Numbered from the stretch's first letter, positions 34,489 to 49,098 are shown. The stretch is 64,000 nucleotides of DNA from Ooceraea biroi (GCF_003672135.1 NC_039510.1:1612001-1676000); one strand, 5' to 3'. Numbers and translations: made by a program. The notes: generated by a model not told the origin, from the letters alone.

Positions 34489-36047
34489 GAGAATCGTGCC
34501 GGAAGCCGGCGCAAACGAGACCGAATTCAGTGAGCGAGCACGGTGGCTTTCGCCGAGCCGTGTGTGATCTCTTTATGATAACGAGCGCTTATATGTGCGT
34601 CCGCAATTCATCAAACATGTGGATTGGAACACGCGTTAGTCGAAGGGCCTGGCTGTGAGCTCAATCGTTTATTGAGTCAAACGACAGTGCTCGCTGCGGA
34701 ATTGACTCAAAGGTCCCCGCCTTGTGCGAGTGCATCGAACTACTCTCAGTATTCGCCTCCGAGTTAAAAGCGGAACTCGCACTCACCTGTAAATCAAGTC
34801 GCGACCTATACCTAGTTAAATGTTGGGTTCGCATCGCTGACACCGCCGTGTCCCCTTGGACGCCTTCGGATAAACGCGAAGTTTCGAGTTATGGCGTGTA
34901 CGCGCGTACCAACCCTTACCTGCGCTGCAAGTTACTACCCCGTAGAATTCTATCGCGTAGCGACGCACGCTCGTGAACGTGCGCTCGTATTATACGACGT
35001 GCGAAACGTCGTCGTGCGGAAACGCTGACTCTCATTATTGCTATTACAAGTGCTGCGAACCCGTCAATTGCCCGCATCGTTAAATTTCTCGGTGCTGAAT
35101 GGTTCCGTTAAGGTGTTGAGTGTTTCAAAATTTGAGGTATTGATATCTCTCACAAAATCTATCTCTCAGCGAAAATACAAAATCGGATACATTATTCGGT
35201 ATTATTTGTTTTGTACTTTTTTTCATGAATGACAAGAGTCTCAAAAGCTATTACACATTTGTGGTTCAACTTATTATTTATTCATTGAACAGTGGTTGAA
35301 ATATTGATGCGCGGTCGTACAACATGCAGGAGCACCAGCTTCTATAAACGTGTCGATTTACCGGTCACTGGCTACGAAAGCGTATTTCTATTCCGAAGAG
35401 AAAAAATATGTGCGAGATAGCGACGGGAAAGCCGATTTGCATAATTACAAAACGGCTGCTGGCTGGTTGAGGCGCGTGGTCGATCGATTTCTGATCAAGT
35501 TTTTCACAGGCTGTCGCTCTTAAGGAAAAACAACTTACTTTGTTGACGGAATAAAATTGTTATACACCGCGCGGGTTGCACCGGACGTTTGTTTTCGTCC
35601 CATTCGCAATCACGAGATTCTCATCGCTCGATCGGGGAACGCGACTGCCACCCGTCCGTCATGTCGATTGCGCGGGAAATTACGCTCGTCCTTCGACGAG
35701 TTCTCGCGATGACGGCGTTCATTCGGGTACACTCTGACGCCGACGAATAACGATTCCTGACAATTCTAAGTGTCAGAAGCGCCCGCGGGCGCGATACGCC
35801 CCGGCTCCATGGCTGCTGATAAGCGTCAACCCCAGCACGACTCCCAGTAAGGCAATAAATTCGAGCGAATACATAACAAATAAGCCATCGTGTGTTCACT
35901 TAGAGATCGCGCCGCAATGCGGAAAGTCCATGGGAGCGCATTAGTTAAAACGGAGTGCTTGACTGCCTGGCGATGATGGCAGTGCATCGCGAACTTTTTC
36001 GGATATACGAGAGTTTTCTCTCCGTTTAATGGGAGAAAATAAATACA

Positions 36048-36063
36048 CGCGCGCGCGCGCGCG
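36048..36063. repeat. (CG)8 alternating tract
   Basis: Eight uninterrupted CG units, which can adopt Z-DNA. A run this pure is unusual in genomes that lose CpG through methylation. Confidence 0.95.
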
Positions 36064-39040
36064 AAAGTTCTCCCTTGGCATTTTTTGTTTCACTATGTGC
36101 GAATATTATCGTACATTTTCGCAAAGTATCCGGGAGAATGTATCAAAATCAACCGCAGGCAGCTGTTCCTCGGCAGCTCCGGAGTCATCCATAGTCGAGC
36201 GGGGATTATGAAAATTATGAATTGAATGATGTATTATCTTTCGGCAGAGGAGCAAGATCTTTTGTAACGTGGAAAGTTATGTTAGGTGCCGAGCTACGTA
36301 TCGAAAATACAAAAATCCTATTTATCACGGGCACAATGCTGCACCATCGCGCGCACGACACTATTCGTAGCATCATCTATTCGTAGGAACATCAACGTGC
36401 AACAAGCTCGTCCACAGAGAAGGAGAGAGAGATAAAGAGGGAAAGGGAAAGAATTCTCGATTAGACACACGGGCGTCTTTTTACAACGAGAAATCGCTTC
36501 CCCGAGTTGCCGCTTCGTCGAGCGAGCGGGAGCTGCTTGCCGAGAGAGCCTTTTATATCCGGACTCGGGGTGCATTGCCACCGCCACCTTAAGTCCACGA
36601 ACGTACGAGCCCTCCTCGCGGCGAGAGACGTCGTTGGGAGGCATCTCGAGATGCACACGTGTACTCCGTGTATTTGCCCTGGCATTTAACTGAGACCCGT
36701 GAGAGAGAGCGCGCAATATCGCCGGTGTCCGGCACGACGACGATATTCGTGTGTCGCCCGAAGTTTCCTCCGCACGTACATATACGCGAGACCAATCTCT
36801 GCCTCTCCCCAGCAGCTCTTCTGACGAGATCGCGAGACGACGTGGCATAGGTGCCGAGAGGGTCGCGGGATTTGACTTTGACTCGACCTGACTCGCCGCG
36901 ATGGAAGGATTATATCCTCGTGACCGGCTCTCGCGCGGACTCCTCTCTTTCGCAGCAGTTTGAGAGCCATCCGGAGTCGCGACGCAGAACTTTCGGCGAG
37001 GTTTAATGTCAGCCCCGCCGTTCCAAACACCGCCAGAGTTGATACGACCATCGTCGACTTGCAAAGTTCACGACTCCTCGGCGCGTTTTCGCGTCGCGAC
37101 AGCCACTCACCGGGAAATGTTTCACGATCCTGAGCGGTCTGGACTTGAACGACGAACATTAGCAACCTTAGCATCGATCGATGATCGGAAATCCGTGATC
37201 GCGACGTCGATCTCACGTCGGGTTTGCCACGGACGGATCGTATCTGGTTTAATCGCGATTGCTAAGCGTTTACGCGAAAACGCGAAAATGTGAAAATGAC
37301 GTGTAACCCACTTACACACACGTGAATGAGATCGTATGGTAAATATCTGTACTGGGAATAAAAAATTTCAGCGCCGATATCCGATCGATTGAGCTAACAA
37401 AAGGTAGTTCTATTGTTACGACCGAATTATATCCTCGTTTTTCTCCTGCAAACGCGCGCGAATTCTGAATATTCGTACATATACGTGCACGAGTACCGCT
37501 CGGGGGAATATAAAATAAAAAATAATTATGATAGCGGGGTACATGTATATCTACCTTTTTTTCTATAATACAGCTTAAACAGCGCTCATGTCATCGATAT
37601 CCAGCACAATTTTCAATAAATGCTGTCTCATATTCCTATTAAAAAAAAAGATAAAAGTATATCCAACAACAGGATGGGTTTGGCAAACATGTTTTACAGC
37701 CTCGCGCTTCCTTGCTTATCGGCCGGCACAAATCGTGAATGCCCGTAACGCCACAGATTTGATTTACATTTTAATACAATGTGCAGATAAGTCGCTTTCA
37801 ATTAGTGGCATATCATAATCAATGCAAATCTCGCAGTTTTAATTAATACCAATTTCGCCGTAAGCGCATTTTAATAAATTGTATTAAGCACGCTTTATGT
37901 AAATTCTGTTTTCCATGCGAAAGCTCGCGCGCGCGGAAGTGTGATTTGCGTAATGCGCACGATTGTTGTGCTATCAAGTGTCACTTTCTTTTTTTTTTGC
38001 ATAAAGTATGTCGTGCACACACATGCATATGGTTATTGATTGCCTCGGAAATATTTGTTATCCTGTCGATGGCTATTTCGATCAAATTGCTATTAAACTG
38101 ACAATTGTTGTAGTTTTGCATACTCATTCCACAGAAAATGATGCGCAAAAAAAAGAGATCTTTAAGCTGGACTGTGTGAATCAGCGAAATGTATGAATTT
38201 CCTTTAAAATAAAAAATACGCGATTGCTCTGTAAAGTATTTCTGTAAAGGCATTTGATCCCAAAAAGAAAGAGTTATGTTGTTTGATAATCCGCGCGCGC
38301 GACTTCACAGCTTATCTATTATAAAAATGTGCTAGCTGCATGACAGCTAATCATGATTCATATAATTCAATTGTGTCACTATAAAAATTCATCAGAGAGG
38401 AAACTCTTACTGAGGAGATCATGTGCATGAGAAAATCTCTCTATCGCATCCCGGTCTCCGACGAAATAGTAAAATCTTTACGAGCAAATGAATTCGCGAC
38501 TGATGAGCCGGCATCGATAATGCGAAATCAAAGCGAATATCCGCACTCGAGGAGGATATCGCAGAGATCCCATATTCGATCACATGAATCCGCCTCTCCT
38601 GCGACCCGAAGTAATGCGCGCGCGGAGCGCAAATAAAGAGTATATACGGGACCTTCCCTCTTTTACATTTAATCTCAGAGTGTCGCGCGAGAAGAGACAA
38701 AGAGAGAAAAAGAGAGAAAGAGAGTAAGAAAGAATCCTTTGAAAATAAAGTAAGGCGAAATGAGCGACGATTGCGAACGCTGGAGACGTCGAGGGGTTAC
38801 ATATCAGTTTGATAGGAGGTTCCTATCATATGGTAATTTTCTTTAATGGAAGATCTATTCGTTTGTCGGTTTCTCTCTCTCTCGCTCTCGCTCTTGCTCT
38901 CACGATGAAACGCGACGCGACGCGACAAGATGGGTATCTACAATCTTACCTGTATTTAGCATCCTTGTTTTAAACATTACATTAGGTATAATAAAAATAT
39001 GAGTGCTCGGTCCACATGAAATTTAAATGTGTTGTAAACA

Positions 39041-39299
39041 GGGTTGTAAACCGAACCGAACCATTGAAGTTTTATACGCTTCGAGAGAATCCGATCGCTC
39101 CGATCATCAGAGCGATTTTATAATTCGAATTTTGATCCGTTCTCTCGGAGCGTATAAACTTCAACGGTTCGGTTCGGTTTTTAATCTTGTTCCAAATAAT
39201 TTACTCCATGAATTCATCCGGTTTTCGGAGCGGTTTTTGAACTCGAACCAGTTCAAAAACGCTCCAAAGAGCGTATTGTTGCTCCAGGTTACAAACCTA
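39041..39299. mobile_element. MITE-like non-autonomous element with two hairpins
   Basis: Short imperfect terminal inverted repeats (GGGTTGTAA at 39041 and TTACAAACC at 39289-39297) enclose two nested inverted repeats. The first has arms of about 40 bp at 39048-39090 and 39139-39180 with a few mismatches. The second has the arms GGAGCGGTTTTTGAACT and AGTTCAAAAACGCTCC at about 39226-39272. There is no coding capacity. A clear target-site duplication was not found. Length, terminal repeats and foldback structure fit a miniature inverted-repeat transposable element; the superfamily is unknown. Confidence 0.7.
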
Positions 39300-42250
39300 A
39301 TTAGAAATATTCAAAAAACACAAATAGAAATAGAGATGGTTTGAATTATTACGGAAAACATTATTTTTGCATACAGAGGTTTTTGCGCGACATGTTTCTT
39401 TATATTCGACTATAAAATCTTCGATCTTGCAAGTAGTAGAGCTAATTCTCATAAAGAATTGAAATTTCCTCGCAGCGTCGCCGAAAATCGTTTATAATCT
39501 GATATCTTATTTTTGTACGTATTTTTACTTATCAGCGTGACGATTTGACTCACGAAACCCGCACACAGTGTAATCGCTACATCGCTGTGTATGCTTTAAT
39601 AAAACTATCGTGAGGATCGAGATAAGTAATGAGCTTACGTGGCCAATGAACTTGATATATCCGCAACCAACCGCTCGGCGAAGAGATCTTCAAATAGCTG
39701 TTAGGATATCTGAAAGTTTTACCGCGACTTTCAGGAGGGATGAGCTCTATCGACCGAGCAATCTTCGAACGGGATAAATTTTCAGCTCTTCTCGACAGCG
39801 CAGAAATGAAAATTATGCGTGGAGGGAGACGTAATCCGCCTCCCTCCTCCTCAGATGCGGAAGGGCGATAAGGTCTTTATTTAAAAGGGCTAGCTCGAGA
39901 CAATCACGTCGACCTGACGGTTTCCTATTTTTGCAGTGCGCGATTCTGTGCCCGCGCGATTAAGCTCGATCCAGCTCCGAGCTCATTCGGCGCGAGCTTC
40001 CTTAACGCTATTTCTCGACGGAGATAGCCACGATAAATAAACACCTTCCCGCGTCTTGGATAGCGGTTCGAGGAAGATACACCCGGGAAGGATTACGATA
40101 AAGGACCGAACAAAAACTTTATACGCGGGACGTGCTCGATTTGCATCGACAATGAGAGAAGCGATTACCTTCTGGCATAATAGGGAAACTATCCCTGTAA
40201 CGGAATCTCTTCGTGGGACACCGCGCATTCGTTGATAGCGTCGTAACCGCATGGTTTGCGAATCCGACCGCATCACAGACGCGAACCATTCCGGAATGAC
40301 GGGCAGTTATCCATTTTCTTTTCCAATGCAATAATAATAAATTTATTGAATTACGATACACAGCGCATAGATAAACACGGAAGCTTAAAAGTATATTCGT
40401 ATGTGCAATAAAAAATATTGACATTAGTGGTAGTGCTGCTTTTGTGTCTTATCTAAAAAGTGCAAAGTATAAAATAGCAACTGATAGTGATAAACGATAA
40501 GGTAATAAAGAGAAGCAAAGAAACAGGAAAGTTAAAAAGATGGAGGATCGAGTTTCGTGGGAGGGAGTATATTATATTAATTGGGAATATAATAATTTTT
40601 AATGTATAATTATATTATAACATATATACATATATAAATAACTAAATAATATAGATAATAATTGAGAATCGCGAAGAGGAAAGTACCGTACACACATTCT
40701 ATCAGAGGCATTCTTCTGACGAACTTCATTGACTTCATACCGGAATGGGCTTTCATACGTGCATATGCAGATATAATTGCACCGCGCATCTGACGGCTGC
40801 TGCCCTTTGTTCAGATTTTCACCAGCATAAAATTCGCGACGTTTCACGACAATGAAGTCTGTATAATGCTTCACTCGGGAGAAAGACGAGACTGGAGGAT
40901 GACGCGTTATTCGATACTAAATGAGACGTTCGCGAGCAGGTAATTCGCCATAACGAATTGCCCGACGTGGGATCCGCTCGCGAGTGCCGCGAGTGCCGCG
41001 AGTAACGCGGGGGACTGCACGAGGGAAAGAGGCGGCAATTTCCATGATATTTGACGACACGTAAATCATGGTGCCCGCCATGCTTGGCTCTTTTGTACGA
41101 CGTAGTAGTTACTTCCACGTGGCAGCGTTACGCTTAGGCGACCGTCTGGAAATTTCATTCGCAAACGTATATACGCGCGCCCACGCGCAATGTATAATGA
41201 AATATGCTTTCCCGATATTCCAATATTGCCGAGGAACAATTTATCTCCTTACGAGTGCACGGCGCGTAATACGGATAATGCAAAAAAAGGAAAGGTAAAA
41301 AGGAGAAACCGCTACAAGGCGCCGCGAACGAATGCGGGATTTCTCTCCCGCGTCTAGACTCCGCGTCCGAGAATGCAGCACGAATTATGGCGCGACAAGG
41401 GAAACTGGGTTCTTCCGATCGCGGTGAAATTATACTTCGCGTTTCTCCCATCGGCGTGCAGAAAGACTCTTTCTTTGATTTGTTCTGGAAAATGGGTCCA
41501 CGCAGAGTACCGGCGGAGCAGAGACACAATGCTCGCAATAATATTGTCGATATCAATCAAGAGCTAGCCAGGTACCGTTCAGCTGAGATCCAGCCCGAAA
41601 CGAGAAAGGATTTCGTGACCATGGCCCACTTGGGCCGCGCGGAAAGCCTCCCTCGTTCCATTAGACGCGAAAATTCCCCGGGAACGTTTCGATTTCAGAT
41701 AGCGGGTTTCTTTCGGAGATAACGGGTATCGGTATTACGCTACAGCTCGCTCGGAGTTTCTCCGATGCGCTTGGGACGATACGCGCACTAGGCAAGGGCC
41801 GTATAGAAAGGGCGCGCGGGAGGAGGGCCCGAGCAGGGAGGGACATTTGGGAACGAGGTGAACGCCGCAGAGGCATCTCTATGGAGGAACAGACGAGCGC
41901 ACTCAGCAAGGGATAGGTACCCGGGCTGTCTCTCTGATCTGACACGACGGGATTACCGTCGAAAGAGGAAAAACGCGTACGCCCTTCCAGAGAAGAATGA
42001 ATGGCAAAAATAGACTCTGGTTCTCCCGCTGTGCGTCGAGTCGAGCGAGGGTCTAAAAAGCATGCGAGGTAAAGAGAGAGGAAAGGGAGAGGAAAAGTTG
42101 TACATATATATATGCTACGTGCACACGGACACACATATGAACTTGCACATGTATATCCACGCGATAGATTACGCGCGGACACATTATCCCGTTACGGAAC
42201 ACGCGCATAAATATGCATGCGCGAACGAACGTGCGGAAGATTTAATCCAT

Positions 42251-42268
42251 GGGGGAGGGGGGGGGGGG
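42251..42268 (+). repeat. G-run (G5 A G12)
   Basis: Five G, one A and twelve G in a row. It could form a G-quadruplex and is prone to length errors in sequencing. Confidence 0.95.
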
Positions 42269-43691
42269 CAGCCGGAAGAAAGAAACCGCGCGAGGGAGAC
42301 GCGGAAGTAATCGCCGCGCGCACTCGCTCGAATTTCGAGGGACCTGACGATATTTCGTCCGCGATTCCCGTGATTCCCGAGTCATTTTCAACGGTAAGTT
42401 AACATTGCGCGAATAGTCGACAGATTGTGCAGATTACACGTACAGACCGCTTGTAATACGGGTGTAGGTGCACCACCGCACATACGTGTGTGAACGACGT
42501 GTGCGGGAGGAAACTTTGCCGCGCGCACGCTGTTTCGAGCAAGGACGCGAAATTTAGCGTAGGAAACCATTTATACAATGAGTTTGATTAAATCTGGTTA
42601 AATCCATGCCCTGGCCCATTACCGCGACCAATTAACTTCTCATTATGTTATTTTCATCAATTTTCCGTTGCTCCCAGGCGGGAGCTATTAATAGTCCCGT
42701 CGCGCGAATTGCGGTGACATGCACCTTAAACAGCTCGGAAACAATGGAAGCGACTGCCGCACTCAGACCATAGCGCACACGATTCGAGAGAGGCACTTGT
42801 ACTTTGCCAAACATATTCGCAGATCAGAGTACAGAGTACCGTGCGACGAGAACGCAGAGCAACGATACATGCGAAGAGAACATACAAGTACGAGAAAATA
42901 CATCAGTGTCGCCAATTAACCACCGATCGATTAAAGCAATAACGTTAATTCACCAGAAGTCGTCTTGATTAAAGGACGTAAATCGTGCGACATCGGCGAT
43001 ATCGAGTTTTCCTCGCACGCGCTCGCGCGCGCCAGAAAATACGCGAATATGTGTCCGGCAATTATGTCGCCCTGTCGAATTTTATAGTATTTCTTTCCAT
43101 TAACGTGTAATAACGAGCGCAAAAGGAAAGCCTTGGCCAGCGCGGTCGCGCTTGCACGTGTCGCCAGCCGAAGCGGAAGCTACACGTAACGCGCGCGCAG
43201 AGGATTACTTTTTGTATCGAAATTGAACGTGGAACGAGCTCGGCGACGCCGCGTGCAATACGATATTTCACGCGGGCAGATTCCCCGCCGCGCGATTTTA
43301 TTTCCTCATTATTATAGCATAATACGTAAACTCGTTTACACACGCAGCTGCGTATTAAATTAACGTACAACGTCATATAGCCGCGATATTTCGCATTATC
43401 CCGGCCGAGCTGCGCTCCGCATCGCCCGTATCGTGAATCTTCAATCCTCATTTGCTCCGTTAGTTTATTCGACAAAAATATCCCTGTCCTCTCCCCTCTG
43501 TGCATACGTTAGCGACAAAGATAATAATTCGATACGCGTGTATCGCGTTACCGTTGTTCAACTCAGCGACGCTCGGTTTACCGCAGTGCGCTGATGCGGG
43601 GAAATTGATAGCTCCATATAAATTTTTAATTAGACAAAACGCTGTCGAAATCGCGCCGATGGCCCTTTCCCTTTTACTCTTTCCCCGTGCA

Positions 43692-43711
43692 GTCCCGTCC
43701 CGTCCCGTCCC
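43692..43711 (+). repeat. (GTCCC)4 repeat
   Basis: Four exact five-base units. Confidence 0.9.
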
Positions 43712-44566
43712 TTTGCAAACCGCGCACCGACGCTTTGCCGAATCGTCCGGCGCCTTTCGCCATCGGGAACTATTCTCTTTCTGCGGTTCCATCCGCCGCA
43801 ACAAGCTTTAATCTGCTTAGCCGCATTCAGACTACGTGGGAAACTGCACTCGTGTAACTAGATTGTGAAATCTAGTGTCCCTAAAATCGAGGCCGTGTTC
43901 CTGTCCCGATGAGCTATAGCAGACTGTCCGCCCACGCGACGTGTCTACAATCCTGCGCTACAGATTTAAATAGTTTGCGCGCCGCGTGCATCGCCAAGCT
44001 TTTATGCTTCCTTTTTTGTTTATTCTATGCTCCTTCTTCTCCTCCTCCTCGTCCTGTTCCTTCTCCTCTGGGAGACTTCTGTAACTTCACGCCGGAGCAA
44101 GGCCTGTTTACGCGCGCCGTGTCCTCGTTAAAGCACGTTTAATCAGCGTAACGCAATTAGGATCGCGCTCCTGTTAATTATCGCACTAATTCGCGGCATT
44201 GGCGACATTATATCGAAAATTACGCGGCGCGAGACGATTTCGTGCAACGACAAAAGCGAGGTATTTAAAGACAGAACTCGTCACGTTATTTTGTTAAACT
44301 CACAATCAGTACGAGTTTCAGTACGAAGAGAAAGCAAAGACGCGACCAGTATGAAGATATATTGACCGATTGTTGAGACTCCGCCTGGACGTGTCGTTTG
44401 ACAGGTACGCCTGCATATTTTTGGGAAAGAAGGAGGCCATCGTTGATACGGTATCAGAGATCTACCAGTAAACAGCGTGCGATAAATGCGATTCTATTCC
44501 ATGAAAGATATCTGTCATAGAAACATTCTCGTTCATTCGTCTGTCGAAAGCAACCGTTTCGGCATT

Positions 44567-44812
44567 TATGCTCAACGAGCTAAATTATTATTTTTTACAA
44601 AATCCCTTTTAAAGCTGAGAATCTCTCTCCAGACTTTCCGGCGAACTTTGTGGAGATGACTTGCATTTGAGGAGATAGTTTTTCAAAAATAGAAATTTTA
44701 TACTAACTGAACGTTGACCCATACTTTTAGTTTTTAATACGTATCTAATGCAGTCAGAGCTAATACGTCGGTAGCAATTCAGTTATTCTACACGTTCTAT
44801 TATTATGTGAGC
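44567..44812. repeat. Dispersed repeat, copy A
   Basis: Begins TATGCTCAACGAGCTAAATTA and runs past GTCGGTAGCAATTCAG. It is related to copy B at about 49099-49323 in the same orientation. Conserved blocks include AAATTATTAT, AAAGC(T/C)GAGAATCT, CTAATGCAGT and CGGTAGCAAT(T/C)CA, separated by indels. There is no open frame of note. Family unknown. Confidence 0.75.
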
Positions 44813-47800
44813 GCATTAAGAATAGCAAAGCGAAATTTATTAAATGTACCGTAGAAAATAGCGCGGTTTCTATCAATTTCGTGAAGCCGAGAATAACGTT
44901 GGCCCAATAAGAAATAATGCATTATATATGACGCGCGATTGATTTATAAAGGAGATTGTTTTGGACGGCAAAAATGGATGAACAAATTACTTGTATTTAC
45001 TCAATCGCCTTTTTTGAGCGAAATGTTGTTTTTGGAACAAGAATATAACGCAGCATTCAAGAATCGTACGCTGCCTGATAATGAATACATTAGGAAATAA
45101 TATCGCGCTGAACGTGTGTCCCGCTCTATTGAAACGCTCCGATGAAATATCCGATCTTGTCACGACCCGCTGATTCAGAATGTCGGATTGGTAAAAGTGA
45201 CACAAACGTTTCACAGATGAATCTACCAGTACACACGTGGGAATCCGACGAGTTTTAAAACTCGACTCAGCCCGGCCCAATCACCGATCGTTATTTCCTC
45301 TAGGGCTCGGCACAGTGGATACATTCTCGGCGACTAATCCAACGTCAATCACGTATCGATTTCTCGCCGACGCGGAGGCACGCTGGGTAACCCGATCGAC
45401 GAAAATGCTTGAGACGTACCTCGAACAGCGCGACATGCGAGGTCATCAAGTTGGCCGCACCGTTCGCCGCAAATTTGTGTTAATATTTCTAAATATGACA
45501 TGGGCGACCCCGTTTCCCTGGGCAAATAAAAATAATTTCATCACTCTTGAGATATTCTGCATGAAGGAAAAGAACGACGGAACGTCAAGCGAAATAGAAA
45601 TTTCTGATAGCTGCAACTGCAGTTCGCGAATGCTGTTCTCTCGAGAATACGTAAATATCTTAAACACGCGACACGAGCTGCATATTTTTCACGTTTCCAT
45701 CATCGAACGTCGAGCGTGTAAAACGTTTTCATATAATGTAACGTAGATTAAAAACCTATGCTATAATTTCGATCCTCGCTTTTAGCACAGCAAGTCCATT
45801 CCGGCCATTACGACGGTCCTTTCGACCGCGATACTTTTATGGCGTTCCCGGGCCGTTGTAGTTTTCGCTTGGCGAACAGCACGGTCTCTCGGGCGGGCGC
45901 AGTTTTTGCCGGGACGCGAGCACAATGTCGGCAATCTAAGAGGAACATAATACCGAACGCGGCTTATCCGAATACTGATAGAGCAGCTCTGGAGCAGGGA
46001 ATCCTTCGTAAGCGCGGCCATACGTAGGCTTACCGCGGCTTACGGGGAAGCCTCCCTCTCCCAGGCCGGAGAGTCTGGCATCCCGTCTCGCGAATTTCGC
46101 GAAACTCACGAGGGAGTTATCATCCGGAGACGGAAAAATATTTTTGCGCTGCATCATGCAGAGAAGAGCGAGTTCGTGCACTCGCGAGTTCTCAGCGCGA
46201 GATAACGATGATCGCCGGGCAGGTATGCACGATGACGCATTTTCGCGTCTACGTTGACGTCTTGGACGAGCTGTTGCGAAGATAAAGTGCACGGCTTATA
46301 AACTGAGGCCTCCAACAGTCCTCCCCCCGCGCGGTTAATCACGGGTTCACCTTTGCCGGAACCTCGCGCGCAGCTTCCGAGCTAACGAAGTCAATCCCCG
46401 GGCCCCTCGATACGGTGCGCCTCGTTTGACTTACGAAAACTGTGCCGCCGCGAAACTTGGCGGAAGTACGACGGGCGTTGCTGGCGAAGCCGGCAACTTT
46501 TCGGCGCTCCCGTGTACTTGCATCTCCTTTGATCTCGCAGTCTGGTATAATGAATCACGCACTCTTTTTATTACTTGAAATTCTGGGCCGGCTGCGGATT
46601 TTTAAAGCGAAGAATTTTCGTTTTAATGCTACCCGGAAGCAGAAATCGATAAACATTAATTTTATAAGCGAGAAATTTTAATTATGGTGGTAATTGAAAG
46701 GGGCGTTCGACAGAAATTAATTTTATAATTACTCTATTATAAATGATGCGTGTGTATTTGGGTATACGTGTGTGTATCAACTCTTTCGTTAGCATGTGCT
46801 GCCATGTGCTGAGGAATTTTACTGAACACAATATTTCAAGCCAGTGTTACAGGAGACTTGGAGTCAGCGTGCACAGAGTAATGTTGGAAGGAAAAGGAAT
46901 ATGCGGGTATGTTTGCACGCGTTATTTCGGTATGTAGTAATCCTGACGTGAGCGTTAATCGCCTTGTACCGGTTTTAAATGGGGGTCCGCGACGTCCCAA
47001 GTTAACAGTCCATTAACAAGAGGTCACGCTGTATCGCGCATGCTTCGCGGGACGCATGATGCGGAAACGGCCGCGGAATGAGACAGCGTTATATCCTGTG
47101 CGATCTACTATGCAGAATTTTCGCAATGCACTTCGTGTACGCGCACACACACATACATAATCTACAACCTGCGACCTACAATGTAACCCGGCATTAATAG
47201 GAATAATAAATTTTCATGATAATAAATTTCGGGATCGCGTAGAAAAATGATTTCTCACTCGAAAAACTGGAGAGTCAAGCTGGGAAGCTCAGTGAAAATT
47301 TTAGTTTAAAAAAGATACGCGGAGCGGGGAGCATTAATGCTCGTCACCGCGATGTGCATCGTCGCTCTGCTCCCTTTTGATACGCGAGAAGCAAGAATCT
47401 TCGTCGAACCGAATCTCGTTCGTTGCGATCAGCACGAAGCCACACTCACGACGGAAGTGTATCGTGCAAAGTGAGACGTGCAGCGGAGATACGAACTCCG
47501 CAATGACACGACGACGATCGAGGCATATGTCTGCCACCTGCGAATTCATCGCGCGCCACGCGCGACAAGATTAATGACCGGAAAGAGTGTGGGTCGCGTG
47601 AATTCACACTCGATAAAATTTGCATCGCCTCGCCATCCCATTTGTACGATGTTCGCCATCCCTCCCTTACTCCCGTTCTCTTCTTCCTCTGTCTCTCTTC
47701 CTTTCTCTCTCGCTCTCTCACTCTTTTCCTGAAAATATAACACGTTCGCCGGAGAGTTCTCCCGTAAATATGCGTATTGGAAATGTCCTCTCGCATCGCG

Positions 47801-49098
47801 CGTCCGTCCGTTCCATTTCAGCCGAAGAATCGAACACGCGGGGGGATGCCTCCCACGCAAATCGCAAATTTGAAAGCACTTTTCCGACGCGGCACGTAGA
47901 TACGGTCGCGTATGTATTTCTCACCTCCTATTTACGCGCGACTATACCGCGACGGTGCCGGCGGGTGCTTCTCGAGATTTGCGGCAAACGGCAGACAGCC
48001 ATCGGGGGAAGATGAACCCGGCTTTATCCGGCGCTATCGATGAGTCTCTCTCACGCCCCGGGAATGTGATTGAAATTTGCCGTGCGATGCATGGTAGCCT
48101 TAGCACGACGGTACGCGGGTATAGTAACGGGGGAGGGGAGGAGGGAGGGAGGGAAACGCGCGCGAAAATTCTGTATTGATTATTAGTTTTTCCCGGCACG
48201 CCGCGGGTGTTGCTTTTTGCGAGCGTGCACGCCGCGTGTCACTGATAACCGGGAGCTGAAATTAATTTTCGCGCTGACTCGCTCGCGTCCACGCTTGTCG
48301 CCGGCGCGTTGCCGGTTATATTCCTTTGCGCCGTAATGAGCGCTATCGAATTAAATAATTCACTTCTTTGACCCGTTTGCGGTCGTGAGTGGAAGCCATG
48401 AGATACGCCCGTCAAAACCGACTAGGATATCCCACGATCGTGGGCGCAAAGGGATAATTAATCTTTTAAATATTATATTTGTAATTATCTCGGAGAGCGA
48501 GGGAAACACGCACATACACATACACATACACACACACGCACACGCTCGTGCGGACGTGCCGGTGGACCAAACGGATGTGCCAGCGTTTGCGGTGAAATTG
48601 CTGCTGACCATCGCGCGATGGTAATTGCCTGGCGTGTTGCGTGTTGCGTGGGGATTCGTATATACATACGCCACTCGAAAACTCTACTTGCAAAATACTA
48701 CGTGTAATACGCACTCGATATGGCACTCTGTAATCCAGCGAGTTATGAAAGTTCGCGTAAGATCCGGCTGTCGTTCGATGGCTCGACTTTATGCGGCTAC
48801 TGGCGCGTTTTCAAGTTAAATGGTGCTACTAACAAAATAGTTTGCGCCTTATTCGACGGCTCGGAGCCAACAATCCTCTCAAGTTATGCTCATCCATAGC
48901 TTCGCGGAAACTTTTTAACGGCTCGCGAAACTCCGCGCATTTGAGCTTTCATGAGGAATCTAATAGTGCTCGTAGCCGAACTCGTTCTGAGGAATACAGA
49001 ACAATATCCATACTCGAGCTCGAGTCGTAATCGATTATTAAATGCTGCATAAGTAAGTTGAAATGCTGGCACGTTTTCTGTGTATACATAAAAAATTA

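Larger units (their letters stand above)
23724..39040 (+). other. Putative long first intron, left part; no coding exon recognised
   Basis: DNA downstream of the donor at 23724. It contains the diverged duplicates at 24441-24530 and 24795-24890, a TATATATACA tandem array, several microsatellites, a CpG-rich stretch from about 32.4 to 37.3 kb and small palindromes. Open frames up to 248 codons (36318-37064 minus) look like products of GC-rich composition and have no recognisable domain. If the donor is not used, this is intergenic DNA. Confidence 0.35.

Noticed and set aside
34780..34800. Minus-strand TTTACAG|GTGAGT (junction 34789/34788), possibly a recursive splice site
   Set aside because: The pyrimidine tract is weak and no minus-strand gene is known to span it.
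36318..37216. Minus-strand frames of 248 and 176 codons, the longest outside the channel gene
   Set aside because: They overlap each other in different frames, show no domain and have composition typical of CpG-rich noise.
38941..38960. Minus-strand AATACAG|GTAAGA (junction 38950/38949)
   Set aside because: There is no pyrimidine tract upstream and no supporting gene on this strand.
45237..45746. 169-codon plus-strand frame
   Set aside because: No recognisable family or splice context. It is plausible by chance given the number of frames examined.
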